In this document: positions 33,942 to 42,897 of the stretch, one piece after another | How positions within the stretch are numbered: position 1 is the first letter of the stretch | How the letters are laid out: every line of letters begins with the position of its first letter | From: Thermoplasmata archaeon | GTDB taxonomy: Archaea > Thermoplasmatota > Thermoplasmata > Lutacidiplasmatales > UBA184 | Direction: 5' to 3' | Assembly (NCBI GenBank): GCA_021796385.1 | Contig: JAJYXQ010000030.1 | Location: 1-64,000, forward strand | DNA length: 64,000 nucleotides | The notes under the pieces: model-generated | Databases searched by the model: none | The model's input: only the letters and a program-made list of their open reading frames with translations | What the model was told of the DNA's origin: nothing | Made by a program: the position numbers and the translations under genes

Positions 33942-34447
33942 GGCGCTTCAACTTGCCTCCCTGAAGGTGCCAACCGTTCTCCCAACATAGACCTAGGTGA
34001 CAAGCACCGATGACGCTGGGTTCCTGATTCAATGGACTGCACCTGCCGATGCTAGCATGGATCTCGTTCCTCCTCATGCGTTTATCCTCTCCGCCTAAGT
34101 GGCGGCGAGCCTCATCCTGGGATGCGTAAGATCACAGGACCCGACTGGTTCGTTGGTTGTACGCCCGAGTCGCGTAACCGGATACCCACATCGTACCATT
34201 CCCCGTCGGGCGTGGACTTCACGCTTAGTCATCGCACCAAGCTTGGTCCTCGCCTCGGCACTCGATGCCCCATGGATGAATTTTTGCAAGCCTATACTTT
34301 TTCCCAGTAGCTGCCAAGACTTTTGCGGTGTGCAACTTTGACGATCGGGAGGCATGTTCTTCGGATCACGCTCGTTAGGGATCCGTCTTCGAGGGCAATC
34401 GGGGTGGTTTCTCCCTCGGTTGCCTATGTCCCCAAGTTGGATCGGGG
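33942..34447. other. Intergenic region with long copy of the dispersed repeat
   Basis: Two overlapping opposite-strand frames of 80-86 codons lie at 34095-34355; neither looks like a protein family. The dispersed repeat spans 33974-34320. Near 34399-34430 a stem GGCAA/TTGCC with an inner GGGG/CCCT part could mark the 3' end of ilvE transcription. Confidence 0.45.
33974..34320 (+). repeat. Dispersed repeat, long copy
   Basis: The left block (33974-34013) and right block (34290-34320) match 11094-11134 and 11140-11170. GATGA occurs both at the end of the left block (34009-34013) and at 34275-34279, just before the right block. The short copy has a single GATGA at the fusion point, consistent with a deletion of 266 nt between the two. 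It could be a MITE-like element, an element remnant or a structured RNA. Confidence 0.65.
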
Positions 34448-35338
34448 TCAGTGTCCGTTGTTCCCTGATGGGGGAATGGGAACCCCCGTGCTTCGGACCA
34501 GTTCGAAATACCGCTTTTGAAGATCTTTCGTTATCGGACCGGGGACTCCCGTGCCTATCTTTTGGTCGTCAAGCTCGACCACTGGGGCCACTTCACCGCC
34601 GGTCCCTGTGATGAACACTTCGTCGGCCTTGAGCAGGAAGTCTACTCGGAACCGTTCGACACGCGTCTCGTAGTGGCCCTTGGCAAGTTCCAGGATGGTT
34701 CCCCGGGTGATTCCAACCAAGTTGGTGGTCGTAGGAGGGGTGTAAACGACCCCGCCCTTGACCGCAAAGATGTTGTCCGCAGAAGCCTCGGCAACATAAC
34801 CGTCGATGTCGAGGATGATGGCTTCGTCCGCCCCTTTGAGATTCGCCTCGCTCTTGGCCAAAATGTTGTTCAGGTAATTCAAGGATTTGATGTTCGGGTT
34901 GAGAGACGAAGGGGGCGTCCTGCGTACGCTTGCGACAATAGCCTTGAGACCGAGCTCGTGCTTGTTACCGTAAAGATTGATGGTGGAACAGATGATCACG
35001 ACCGAGGACCTCTTTGATTTTCTGGGATCGAGACCTAAGTCACCGGCCCCGCGAGTGACCAACGGTCGGAGATATCCGTCCTTGAGGCCGCTCTTGGATG
35101 TCGTGCGAAGCACGGCTGTGGCGAACTCCTCCTTCGTCATGGGGATAGGAAGACCGATCTTCTCGGCAGAGGCGAACAATCGGTCGACATGTTCCCCGAG
35201 CTTGAATATCCGTCCATTGTAAAAGCGGATCCCCTCGAACACACCATCCCCGTAGAGCAGGCCGTGGTCGAAGACCGAGATCTTGGCCTCGTTCGGCTTG
35301 ACGAATTCGCCATCGACGTACACGAGTCCTTCGGGCAC
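34448..35338 (-). CDS. ilvE: Branched-chain amino acid aminotransferase
   Basis: The 296-residue class IV PLP aminotransferase starts at GTG 35338 (VPEGLVYVDGEFV). That start has a GGAGG six nt upstream and a TATA box beyond it. Motifs are SVFDHGLLYGDGVFEGIRFYNG, the PLP lysine region KSLNYLNNILAK, and EASADNIFAVKGG / GITRGTILELA. It transfers amino groups to the 2-oxo acids of Leu, Ile and Val, consistent with the leucine-type genes at 39825-44828. It lies downstream of ksgA but has its own promoter. Confidence 0.95.
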   Translation of the reverse strand: MPEGLVYVDGEFVKPNEAKISVFDHGLLYGDGVFEGIRFYNGRIFKLGEHVDRLFASAEKIGLPIPMTKEEFATAVLRTTSKSGLKDGYLRPLVTRGAGDLGLDPRKSKRSSVVIICSTINLYGNKHELGLKAIVASVRRTPPSSLNPNIKSLNYLNNILAKSEANLKGADEAIILDIDGYVAEASADNIFAVKGGVVYTPPTTTNLVGITRGTILELAKGHYETRVERFRVDFLLKADEVFITGTGGEVAPVVELDDQKIGTGVPGPITKDLQKRYFELVRSTGVPIPPSGNNGH

Positions 35339-35344
35339 GATTTT

Positions 35345-35349
35345 CCTCC
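35345..35349 (-). promoter_or_regulatory. Shine-Dalgarno site fixing the ilvE GTG start
   Basis: GGAGG on the minus strand, six nt before GTG 35338. It decides between this start and the longer in-frame upstream ATG, which lacks similarity to the family. Confidence 0.6.
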
Positions 35350-35372
35350 GGCCGACCCCAAACACCGGAGGA

Positions 35373-35378
35373 TTATAA
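35373..35378 (-). promoter_or_regulatory. TATA box of ilvE
   Basis: GGTTATAATCC on the minus strand, about 37 nt from the GTG start; expected transcription start near 35350. Confidence 0.5.
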
Positions 35379-35420
35379 CCTTGCCAAGGGACACCACAGT
35401 CCGCCGGGAAAATCCAGCGA

Positions 35421-36314
35421 TTACGGCTGAAGGTCAGACAGGGCAAGGCTCAGTTTCACATAGCACTCCGGTGAGAGGTCTTCGGGTCGGAGCGAACCCC
35501 ACTCCGAGGGAAGAGCGACGGCTTCGAGAAGGGAAGAGGTGGCGGTCTCTGGAACGCCGAATTCGTGAAGCACGAACGGAAGTGTGTGGTGAAGCTGCTT
35601 TCTCCGCCAGGAGAACGTACGTCGCACGAGCTGCATCAACAGCTCCCGGTCCCGGGGCGCCGGCATGAGCGGAGCCGCACGATACACCACAAGGGCCCCA
35701 TCCACCCGAGGGAGAGGGAAGAAGGCGGTCCGAGGGACGATACCGGCGGTCACGAACTCCCCATACAGGCGGGCCTGGATTGTCAGGGGGCCATAATCCC
35801 GGTTCCCATGCGCAGCGGAGAGTCGCTCGGCCACCTCCCGTTGCACTAGGAACACCCCGTGGGGTATGCCCATCTCGAGAAGGCGAAGCAATAGTGGCGT
35901 GGCGATAGAGAAGGGAAGGTTTCCTACGTACGCGTCAGCAGGCGGAAGAGGAGATTCCAGTGCGTCGACCCGGAGCACCGTGGCCCGGCCCGTAAAATTG
36001 GCTTCGAGCACGCTCGCAAGACGTTCATCGACCTCTAAAATGGTGAGAGGGCGGAACCCACGTTCCAACAGTGCAGTGGACAGCATCCCGAGTCCGCCTC
36101 CGATCTCCACCACGGCGCTTCCCGGGGGCAAGTCCACGAGGGCAACCTCATTCCTAGCCACCGTGGCATCTATGAGGAAGTTTTGTCCCCTGTGGCGAGA
36201 TGGAGTGAAATCCATGGCCTGCAACGCCGCCTTGACCGAGGCGGAGAGGTCGGTGGACCGATGAGAATGGGTACGTCTATCGAGGGACGAAGACCCGGTA
36301 TTTCTCTTCTTCAC
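35421..36314 (-). CDS. ksgA: rRNA adenine N6,N6-dimethyltransferase KsgA/Dim1
   Basis: The 297 residues show the KsgA signature: RHRGQNFLIDATVARNEVAL, SAM motif I VVEIGGGLGMLSTALL, acidic LEVDERLA, and the catalytic NLPFSIATPLLLRL (NxPF/Y). The C-terminal helical domain is normal. It dimethylates two adjacent adenines near the 3' end of 16S rRNA. It overlaps DUF655 by 38 nt, the standard archaeal order. Confidence 0.96.
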   Translation of the reverse strand: MKKRNTGSSSLDRRTHSHRSTDLSASVKAALQAMDFTPSRHRGQNFLIDATVARNEVALVDLPPGSAVVEIGGGLGMLSTALLERGFRPLTILEVDERLASVLEANFTGRATVLRVDALESPLPPADAYVGNLPFSIATPLLLRLLEMGIPHGVFLVQREVAERLSAAHGNRDYGPLTIQARLYGEFVTAGIVPRTAFFPLPRVDGALVVYRAAPLMPAPRDRELLMQLVRRTFSWRRKQLHHTLPFVLHEFGVPETATSSLLEAVALPSEWGSLRPEDLSPECYVKLSLALSDLQP

Positions 36315-36822
36315 CCGAAATTTCCAACTCGATCCGTGCCGCGATCAGCTTCTGGGGATGACGGATGCTCACACGGTTTTCCAGATCCTCGAAACTCGAG
36401 AAGGGGGCCTTGACCCGTTCCCGGACGATGGCATCCATCGACTTCTTACCGACCCCGGGGAGCAACTCCAGCATGTGAAATCGGCGCGTGATCGCCTGGG
36501 CCTCATTGAAGAACCGGAGGAACTTCGCCGGGTTCGAAGAAACGATGGCTTCAATGGCCGGGACGAGTTCCGATCTCGCCGCCGTGGTGATGTCGGTAAA
36601 TGCCAAGCGGCGCTTCACGTGGTCCACCGCCTCTGAAGGCGCTTCGTTAGGAGGTAGGGTCAATCGGTCGCCTGGGTTCACCTTGGCCCCAGGCTTAAGA
36701 AGGATTTCGAGAATCTTGAACTCTTCTTCACCAAGCGCGATCGCTATGGGCTCCCGGCTGAAATTCCTATCCGCCGGCCAACCCGAGGGGAGAAAGTCGA
36801 GCACGAAGGCGCGTTTTTCCAT
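36277..36822 (-). CDS. DUF655 protein (predicted RNA-binding)
   Basis: The 181 residues begin MEKRAFVLDFLPSGWP, followed by an OB-like segment (GEEEFKILEILL) and a helix-hairpin-helix LLPGVGKKSMDAIVRER. This is COG1491/DUF655, almost always located between rpoF and ksgA in archaea. The function is inferred to be RNA-related. It starts 25 nt after rpoF. Confidence 0.92.
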   Translation of the reverse strand: MEKRAFVLDFLPSGWPADRNFSREPIAIALGEEEFKILEILLKPGAKVNPGDRLTLPPNEAPSEAVDHVKRRLAFTDITTAARSELVPAIEAIVSSNPAKFLRFFNEAQAITRRFHMLELLPGVGKKSMDAIVRERVKAPFSSFEDLENRVSIRHPQKLIAARIELEISGEEEKYRVFVPR

Positions 36823-36846
36823 CTGCTAACCTCCGGTTCCACACCA

Positions 36847-37161
36847 TCACCGATGTTTTGCAATCGTGTCCAGCACCGTTCGTACTTGGGTCTCATCCAG
36901 GGGAAGGCTATCTTTTGGAAAAAGTAGCCAGACCTCTTCCGTGGTCTCCGGTAGGATATCAAGAATCTTGGCCGTCAGATTGTCATTCAGGAAGGGGAAA
37001 GCCCGGAGCTCCTCTAAGAGAGACTGGGAGGTCGTGGGCTCGATCTTCTGCGCTCCCTCGGCATGCTGCAGCGCGGACACCCCCTCGCGCTGAAGTGTAC
37101 GCTCCTTGGAGACCTCCGTGAGCATCTCCTTGACCTTGAAGAGCGGGACGGGGTCGGTCAT
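36847..37161 (-). CDS. rpo4: DNA-directed RNA polymerase subunit F (Rpo4)
   Basis: The 104 residues have the RpoF/Rpb4 helical pattern: VKEMLTEVSKERTLQREGVSA, LLEELRAFPFLNDN, and the HRDC-like C-terminus EEVWLLFPKDSLPLDETQV. It forms the polymerase stalk with Rpo7. It overlaps L21e by ATGA. Confidence 0.94.
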   Translation of the reverse strand: MTDPVPLFKVKEMLTEVSKERTLQREGVSALQHAEGAQKIEPTTSQSLLEELRAFPFLNDNLTAKILDILPETTEEVWLLFPKDSLPLDETQVRTVLDTIAKHR

Positions 37162-37460
37162 TCTTCTCCTTGGGTCGGAACGAGATGGACGGGATCGGAT
37201 AACACCAATTTCCGCTTGCCACCGTCGTAGAACTCGATCTCATAGGCTCGGCCCCGACGCCCGATCACGACACCCACTTTCCCTTGGTACCGCGGATGGG
37301 GCATCCCCTTCTGATGCGAGGCTTCGAGACGAAGGATGACCTTGCTTCCCTCCGCAAATTCTCGGATGAAGTGGCTCGGAGGAGGGGATCCCTTTTCCCG
37401 TACCTTCTTCGTCAGGATGCCGCGTGTTCGGCTATTGAACCCCTTCGAACTCTTTACCAT
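37158..37460 (-). CDS. rpl21e: Ribosomal protein L21e
   Basis: The 100-residue basic protein begins MVKSSKGFNSRTRGILTKKV and contains HPRYQGKVGVVIGRRGRAYE, the KOW-like region of L21e. It is of normal length and coupled to both neighbours. Confidence 0.97.
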   Translation of the reverse strand: MVKSSKGFNSRTRGILTKKVREKGSPPPSHFIREFAEGSKVILRLEASHQKGMPHPRYQGKVGVVIGRRGRAYEIEFYDGGKRKLVLSDPVHLVPTQGEE

Positions 37461-38710
37461 GACTCTTCCTCCTCATCGTGAATGTCGAGCACGTCGAGAG
37501 AGACGACTTCGAGCGGTGCTCCCACGATATCGGAAAAACTGGGTTGTGTCCTGCCCCCATCGCCCGTGATCAGCTCCTTGATGTACGTGCCCGCTTCGGC
37601 ACGGATCTCAAGGGTGAACATTCCCTCTCCCTTTTCGGTCATTCGCATTTCCTTGATGCTGCGGCGTCGCTTCAGGTCGGCCCGCCGGTGAGCTACGCGT
37701 ACCGGGGTCCGTTGCACGAGTTCGCAGCCGGAGAGGAAGTTCACCGCCTCTATAATCTTTTCCTCCCCTACGTTCCCGCGTACGAGCACGCGATAGCTCT
37801 TGTCATGCTTTTCTTCCTTGACCTTGCGCACGTCGAGGGCAGAGCAGGGGGTCAATCCAAGCACCTCAACGCGGCCAGAGGCGCCCCGAGTGATCTCCGC
37901 TACCGCGGTTGGCAAGTCGAGCGTTCGGATCCGCGGCGACAGTACTTCGGCCACAAAGGGTCGGCCCCGGCCCAGCATCCGCGCGTCGATGTCCTCCCGC
38001 CCCATGCCGTGGAAGCGATGGCCTTGACCTTGGGCGAGGGTGTTGAGAGGTCCCGCTATCAACTCTTCCACACTGGTCGCATACATCTTACCCGTACCAC
38101 TGCAACGTCGGCACCCTCGCCCCCGGCACTCACGGCAGGGCCAGCGGGTCTGTGGGATCGTTCGGTCCAGCTTCCGGTAGCGTCCTCGAAAGTATAGGGA
38201 GGCGATCGTCAACTCGATCTGCCCTGCGGGTACATCGGCCAGAAAGACGATGTCCTGGGATTCCTGCTGGGCGACACCCCCGGTCGCAACGGCTAGCGCC
38301 TTCCCAAACTCCCGGTTGAAGGCCGTGCGGATACTTTCTCCCCAACGAGACCCGACCTGCGTCCAGAGGCTTTCCTCGAGCGCCAATACCTCGGGCCCCC
38401 AGCGAGATCCACATAGGAACGTGTGCCACTCATAACCAGCGACCCGGTCAAGGACACGCCGAACCCACTGGTCCATTCGTTGGAACGCCCCTCCGCAAAG
38501 CGAGCATCCGGTCGTAACAGGTGCTGGAACCTCGGATTCGGAAACTCTTTCGAGGACCCGCTGCCAGCGTTGCACATTGCTCAATCCGTGACCCAGTTTC
38601 CCAAAGAAGCGACCCGAACACTCTGGGCAAAGTGGCTCTGGGAGGGAGAACACCCTCTTCGCCACAGGTTCGGCATCCGCATCCAACCAACCCGACGGCG
38701 TAGCTAACAT
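37454..38710 (-). CDS. pus10: tRNA pseudouridine synthase Pus10
   Basis: The 418 residues have N-terminal zinc-type pairs (LCPECSGRF; TGCSLCGGAF) and a further Cys-rich segment CRECRGRGCRRC. The catalytic motif is HGMGREDIDARMLGRGRPF, with the active-site Asp in DIDARML. Archaeal Pus10 makes pseudouridine 54 and 55 in the T arm of tRNA. The C-terminal GTYIKELITGDGGRTQPS is family-typical. The start overlaps the taw1 stop by 7 nt. Confidence 0.95.
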   Translation of the reverse strand: MLATPSGWLDADAEPVAKRVFSLPEPLCPECSGRFFGKLGHGLSNVQRWQRVLERVSESEVPAPVTTGCSLCGGAFQRMDQWVRRVLDRVAGYEWHTFLCGSRWGPEVLALEESLWTQVGSRWGESIRTAFNREFGKALAVATGGVAQQESQDIVFLADVPAGQIELTIASLYFRGRYRKLDRTIPQTRWPCRECRGRGCRRCSGTGKMYATSVEELIAGPLNTLAQGQGHRFHGMGREDIDARMLGRGRPFVAEVLSPRIRTLDLPTAVAEITRGASGRVEVLGLTPCSALDVRKVKEEKHDKSYRVLVRGNVGEEKIIEAVNFLSGCELVQRTPVRVAHRRADLKRRRSIKEMRMTEKGEGMFTLEIRAEAGTYIKELITGDGGRTQPSFSDIVGAPLEVVSLDVLDIHDEEEESW

Positions 38711-39675
38711 CCGCTCTCTTTGGCGTCAGGCCCAAACCCGTCAAGAAAGCGCGGTCGAGAGCCCCGAGCAAGCAGAACAACAGAAGCCTCCTCGGACGTT
38801 TCAGCTTCCTCGAATCCGAGCAACTTTGCCAGGCGGTGAGCAAAGGCGCGAACCTCGACCAAAGAGGGGACGTTCTCGCGACTAAGTCGATGTCGTGACC
38901 GTCCCATAAAGGCGTACCCTTTCACCTCAATGAAATCCGGTAGTGCGATGGAGTCCAATCGGGCATACTGGTCCTCCCATCCCATGTTCCACCCCTTGAC
39001 GAGCGTATGGCGTAATACTCGACGTGTGTCCAATGTCCGGACAATACCGAGTGTCTCCTTGAGGCGGTCCCAAGCATCCTCGCCGCTCGGGTGCGTCAAG
39101 CGTTGGAACACCTCTCGATTGGGAGCAGTGACAGATACGTAGAGTTGAGTCGGAAGAGGGTCAAGGGCCCGTACCGCCTCAGGATGCGTCCCGTTCGTTA
39201 CGAGAAAGGTGGTCATGCCTCGCTCATGACAAAGTTGCAAGTACTCTGAAAGCTTCGGGTAGAGCGTCGGCTCCCCCGTCAGGGAGATGGCGACATGACG
39301 GGGCTCCAGCGCCTCTTGAAGTCGAGTGACCTTCACACGAGAGTCCCCTCCATATCCACTCAACAGTCGGCGCTGGGCGTCGACCGATCTTTCTAACACC
39401 GACTCAGGGGCATCAAAATCGGGAGGAGAATCATCGTACTCCCAGCTCTGGTCCCGCCAGCAGAAACGGCAGTGGAGGTTGCATGCGTCTGCTGCCGGGC
39501 TCATTTGGAGGCATCGGTGGCTTTGGATCCCATAGAAGGTCGACTTGTAGCATCCCTTTCCCCCGGTGAGGGCGTCCGCGGTCCAGCGGCAGACCTTGAC
39601 GGCAGAATGACGCCCTGCGGCCTGGTAACCAGGAGCAGTCCGGACATCATCCCCAAGATTCTCCGAGCCATCCAT
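38704..39675 (-). CDS. taw1: tRNA-Phe 4-demethylwyosine synthase Taw1
   Basis: The 323-residue radical SAM enzyme has the cluster motif CNLHCRFCWRDQSW. The additional cysteines of the second cluster (KVCRWT, GCYKSTFYGI, HRCLQMSP) also fit Taw1/TYW1, as do LTGEPTLYPKL and VTNGTHPEAV. It converts N1-methylguanosine-37 of tRNA-Phe to the tricyclic imG-14 using pyruvate. It is the first gene of a six-gene operon, 28 nt from its TATA box. Confidence 0.95.
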   Translation of the reverse strand: MDGSENLGDDVRTAPGYQAAGRHSAVKVCRWTADALTGGKGCYKSTFYGIQSHRCLQMSPAADACNLHCRFCWRDQSWEYDDSPPDFDAPESVLERSVDAQRRLLSGYGGDSRVKVTRLQEALEPRHVAISLTGEPTLYPKLSEYLQLCHERGMTTFLVTNGTHPEAVRALDPLPTQLYVSVTAPNREVFQRLTHPSGEDAWDRLKETLGIVRTLDTRRVLRHTLVKGWNMGWEDQYARLDSIALPDFIEVKGYAFMGRSRHRLSRENVPSLVEVRAFAHRLAKLLGFEEAETSEEASVVLLARGSRPRFLDGFGPDAKESGC

Positions 39676-39699
39676 GGACGGAGGTCGTACTGGACTTCA

Positions 39700-39707
39700 C
39701 ATATAAG
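39700..39707 (-). promoter_or_regulatory. TATA box of the taw1-ksgA operon
   Basis: CTTATATG on the minus strand is 25-32 nt upstream of ATG 39675, consistent with leaderless transcription of taw1-pus10-rpl21e-rpo4-DUF655-ksgA. Confidence 0.6.
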
Positions 39708-39824
39708 ACCGTACACCAGGGTGGGCTCGGTCCTCAATATGGTACGCAAGCGCAGAGCGCTTGGAGACGACCACCCGCTCGAACACCTTCGGAACGGTAC
39801 AAGAGGAGGGAACCTTTTTTTACC

Positions 39825-41105
39825 ATGCGCCCTCAGTCAGCGTCAGGGCGAGTAATGCCAGATTCTCCATTGACCGAAGATTACCATGCGCAGACAGCGA
39901 CCCGCCGGCATATACCGGCGCACATCACCTTCTGGGACGAGACGCTCCGTGACGGCGAACAGATGCCCGGGGTCCACTTCTCCTCCGAAGAGAAGCTCGC
40001 CATTGCCGAGAAGCTCGCTGCGGTGGGAGTAGAGGTCATCAATGCCGGTATCCCGGTCGTCAGCAAGGATGAGGAAGCCATGGTCTCCCGCATTGCCCAC
40101 GCCGGGATCAAGGCCAACATTCTGGCTGCGGGCCGTACCATGCCCGGGGATGTGGACGCGATCATTCGAAGCGGTGTCACGCATGCCGCCATTTTTGTCG
40201 CCGCGTCGGATGTCCATCTGAGATACAAACTCCGGATGTCGCAAGACGAAGTGGTGAAAGCGGCCGTAGAGTCCGTAAAGCGCGCCCACGAGGCAGGCTT
40301 GCATGTCGCATTCGTCACAGAAGACACCACCCGAGCACCCATGGATTTTGTGGAGCGGCTGTACCTGAGCGTCCTGGAGGCAGGGGCCGATCGGCTGGTC
40401 GTGAGCGATACCGTGGGCGTCATGACCCCGATGACCTTCCGATGGTTCCTCCGGGAGTTCTCTGCCCGGGTACATCCCAAAGATTGGTCCGTACATTGTC
40501 ACAACGACTTCGGCATGGCGACCGCAAACACCGTTGCCGCCATCGAAGAAGGGGTCAATGCACCCCACACGTGCGTCAATGGCCTTGGAGAGCGCGCAGG
40601 AAATACCTCCTTTGAGGAGGTCGTCATGACGCTTGAGTCCCTCTACAAGTGTCGAACCGGGATCAAGACCGAACAGCTCTACGAGCTCTCCACAATGGTG
40701 GAGAAATATTCCGGAGTTCCCCTGCCACCGAACAAAGCACTTGTCGGATACAATGCCTTCTCGCATGAGGCCGGGATACACACACACGGGGTCCTCCGTA
40801 ACTCGCTCACCTATGAACCACTCCAACCCGAGCTACTGGGCCGAAAGCGGCGGTTCATCCTGGGCAAGCACACCGGGCGAGCCGCCATTCAAGAGAAGCT
40901 TCGAGAAGGAGGGGCGTCCCATTCAGATGACCAACTCGCTCGCCTGACCGAGCTCGTCAAGACAACGGAGGAACGTCGGGGGAAGGACCTCCGTAACGAC
41001 CTTTTGCGCCGGTATCATATCGAATTCGAGCAACCGGGGCTCAAGGATGCTGAATTCTGGGAGTTGGCCCACCAGGTCGGCATCGAACGCGGGAAGCCGG
41101 CATGA
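39825..41105 (+). CDS. Homocitrate / 2-isopropylmalate synthase family
   Basis: The 426 residues have the DRE-TIM signature FWDETLRDGEQMPGVHFSSE, metal-binding HCHNDFGMATAN, and NGLGERAGNTSFEEVV. The subterminal motif SHEAGIHTHGVLRN and GKHTGRAAIQEKL follow. The C-terminal LeuA feedback domain is absent, as in homocitrate synthases and some archaeal isopropylmalate synthases. It condenses acetyl-CoA with 2-oxoglutarate or 2-oxoisovalerate; the sequence alone does not decide. The start may be ATG 39825 or ATG 39855. The stop overlaps leuC by ATGA. Confidence 0.9.
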   Translation: MRPQSASGRVMPDSPLTEDYHAQTATRRHIPAHITFWDETLRDGEQMPGVHFSSEEKLAIAEKLAAVGVEVINAGIPVVSKDEEAMVSRIAHAGIKANILAAGRTMPGDVDAIIRSGVTHAAIFVAASDVHLRYKLRMSQDEVVKAAVESVKRAHEAGLHVAFVTEDTTRAPMDFVERLYLSVLEAGADRLVVSDTVGVMTPMTFRWFLREFSARVHPKDWSVHCHNDFGMATANTVAAIEEGVNAPHTCVNGLGERAGNTSFEEVVMTLESLYKCRTGIKTEQLYELSTMVEKYSGVPLPPNKALVGYNAFSHEAGIHTHGVLRNSLTYEPLQPELLGRKRRFILGKHTGRAAIQEKLREGGASHSDDQLARLTELVKTTEERRGKDLRNDLLRRYHIEFEQPGLKDAEFWELAHQVGIERGKPA

Positions 41106-42370
41106 GCGGACAAACTCTGGCTGAGAAGATCCTCGAGCGGGCCTCCGGTCACGCGACCCCCCACCCGGGGGAGATCGTCGTGGGAAAGGTTGACCTTGCT
41201 ATGGCCCACGAACAGGGTGCCCAGGCGATCGCCCCGTTCCTGCAGATGGGAGCAACGCGGGTATGGGATCCTGAACGGGTCGTGATCGCCATCGATCATT
41301 GGGTTCCGGCATCGACCGAGGGAGCGGCCAAGCTCCACCATATGCTCCGGGTCTTTGCACGGGATTACAAACTTCCTCACTTTTATGATGTCGGAAACCA
41401 CGGCATTTGTCACCAAGTGCTCGCCGAAGATGGATGGGTGGTTCCCGGCGACCTTGCCGTTGGCACGGATTCCCATACCAACATGTTGGGTGCAATGGGG
41501 GCCTTCGCCATTGGGATCGGCCCGACCGAATACGCCGCCGTCCTCGCGACGGGCAAGATCTGGCTCAAGGTTCCTCCGAGCGTTCGCATTTCCATCGACG
41601 GCCAACTGGGTAAGGGGGTCTACGCCAAAGACGTGGTTCTCAAGGTGCTCTCGGAGATCAGAACCGATGGCGCACGCTATAAGGCGATAGAGTTCCACGG
41701 CACCACCTCCGCCCGACTTTCCATGTCCGAACGCTTCACGATATCCAACATGACTACCGAGATGGGTGCGAAGGCAGGAATGTTCCTCCCGGACGGGACG
41801 ACTTTGGAGTACCTCAAAGGGATCGCAAAGCACACGTCTCACCCGCTTGAACCGGACTCAGACGCCCATTACGAACGGGAGCTTCACATTGATGTCGAGG
41901 GGATGGAACCGCAGGTGGCCTGCCCGCATTCCCCGGACAATGTGCGACCGATATCCGATGTTGTGAAAGAGCACGTGAAGATCGACCAGGCCTTTCTTGG
42001 CTCCTGTACCAACGCCCGGATGGACGACATTCGTGAGGCGGCACGGGTCTTCAAGGGGAACCGCGTCGCTCCCGGTGTCCGGTTCATTGTCTCCCCTGCC
42101 TCGACCAAGATCTATGCGAAATGCTTGGAGGAAGGGCTCATTGAAGTCTTCACCGAAGGGGGGGCTGTGTTCACCAATTCGAGCTGCTCGGCGTGTTTCG
42201 GCGGGAACATGGGCATCTTGGCCCCAGAGGAAGTCTGCGCATCAAGCTCGAACCGGAATTTCCCCGGCAGGATGGGTGCCTCGAAGGCGCGCGTCTATCT
42301 TATGTCCCCGGCGGCGGTGGCGCTTTCGGCGATCCGAGGGGAGATATCGGACCCTAGGGAGGTCTTGTGA
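41102..42370 (+). CDS. leuC: 3-isopropylmalate dehydratase / homoaconitase large subunit
   Basis: The 422-residue aconitase-family protein carries the 4Fe-4S ligands in GSCTNARMDDI and SSCSACFGGNMG, plus the substrate-side DSHTNMLGAMG. The size matches the archaeal short LeuC/HacA. It isomerises the product of the upstream synthase with the small subunit. It is coupled to leuD by GTGA. Leucine and aminoadipate variants cannot be separated with certainty from the sequence. Confidence 0.93.
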   Translation: MSGQTLAEKILERASGHATPHPGEIVVGKVDLAMAHEQGAQAIAPFLQMGATRVWDPERVVIAIDHWVPASTEGAAKLHHMLRVFARDYKLPHFYDVGNHGICHQVLAEDGWVVPGDLAVGTDSHTNMLGAMGAFAIGIGPTEYAAVLATGKIWLKVPPSVRISIDGQLGKGVYAKDVVLKVLSEIRTDGARYKAIEFHGTTSARLSMSERFTISNMTTEMGAKAGMFLPDGTTLEYLKGIAKHTSHPLEPDSDAHYERELHIDVEGMEPQVACPHSPDNVRPISDVVKEHVKIDQAFLGSCTNARMDDIREAARVFKGNRVAPGVRFIVSPASTKIYAKCLEEGLIEVFTEGGAVFTNSSCSACFGGNMGILAPEEVCASSSNRNFPGRMGASKARVYLMSPAAVALSAIRGEISDPREVL

Positions 42371-42876
42371 AGGCGATCATCACCGGCAAGGTCTGGCGTG
42401 TTGGGGATCAGGTCGATACGGATCAATTGATCGCGGGCAAGTACCTGACCATTATCGACCCGAACGAGCTTAGAAAGCACGTTATGGAGGACCTTCTTCC
42501 AGAATTCTCCAAACAAGCGCAAGCAGGGGACATTCTAATTGCGGGAGAGAACTTCGGGTGCGGATCGTCTCGTGAGCACGCCCCCGCTGCGTTGAAAGCC
42601 ATCGGACTGGGAGCTGTCGTTGCGGACTCCTTCGCCAGGATATTTTTCCGCAACAGCATCAATTTGGGCCTCGCCGCCATCGAGGCACCCCAAGTGGACA
42701 AGCTTTTCCGAACCGGCGATACGGCCGAGATCCACTTGACCGAGGGTGTCTTGAGGAATCTCACACTGGGCAAAGAACAGCGCTTCGCTCCGCTCCCTGC
42801 ACACATTCTCGATATCCTCGATGCGGGCGGACTGGTCGAGAAAGTCAGGAGAGAGCTCGCGTCTTCCCCCGGATAG
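42367..42876 (+). CDS. leuD: 3-isopropylmalate dehydratase / homoaconitase small subunit
   Basis: The 169-residue swivel-domain subunit begins KAIITGKVWRVGDQVDTDQL, contains the substrate loop GKYLTIIDP, and has GENFGCGSSREHAPAALK. In related enzymes the loop after YL governs choice between isopropylmalate and homoaconitate; the residues here (TII) match neither standard pattern I know well. Partner of the preceding LeuC. Confidence 0.92.
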   Translation: MKAIITGKVWRVGDQVDTDQLIAGKYLTIIDPNELRKHVMEDLLPEFSKQAQAGDILIAGENFGCGSSREHAPAALKAIGLGAVVADSFARIFFRNSINLGLAAIEAPQVDKLFRTGDTAEIHLTEGVLRNLTLGKEQRFAPLPAHILDILDAGGLVEKVRRELASSPG

Positions 42877-42897
42877 CTTAGACCGCTGCGCCCGTAC

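Noticed and set aside
33974..34320. SRP RNA or RNase P RNA
   Set aside because: I looked for the conserved core motifs of both RNAs and did not find them.
34095..34355. Opposing ORFs of 80-86 codons
   Set aside because: Neither resembles a protein; they coincide with the repeat and are on both strands over the same bases.
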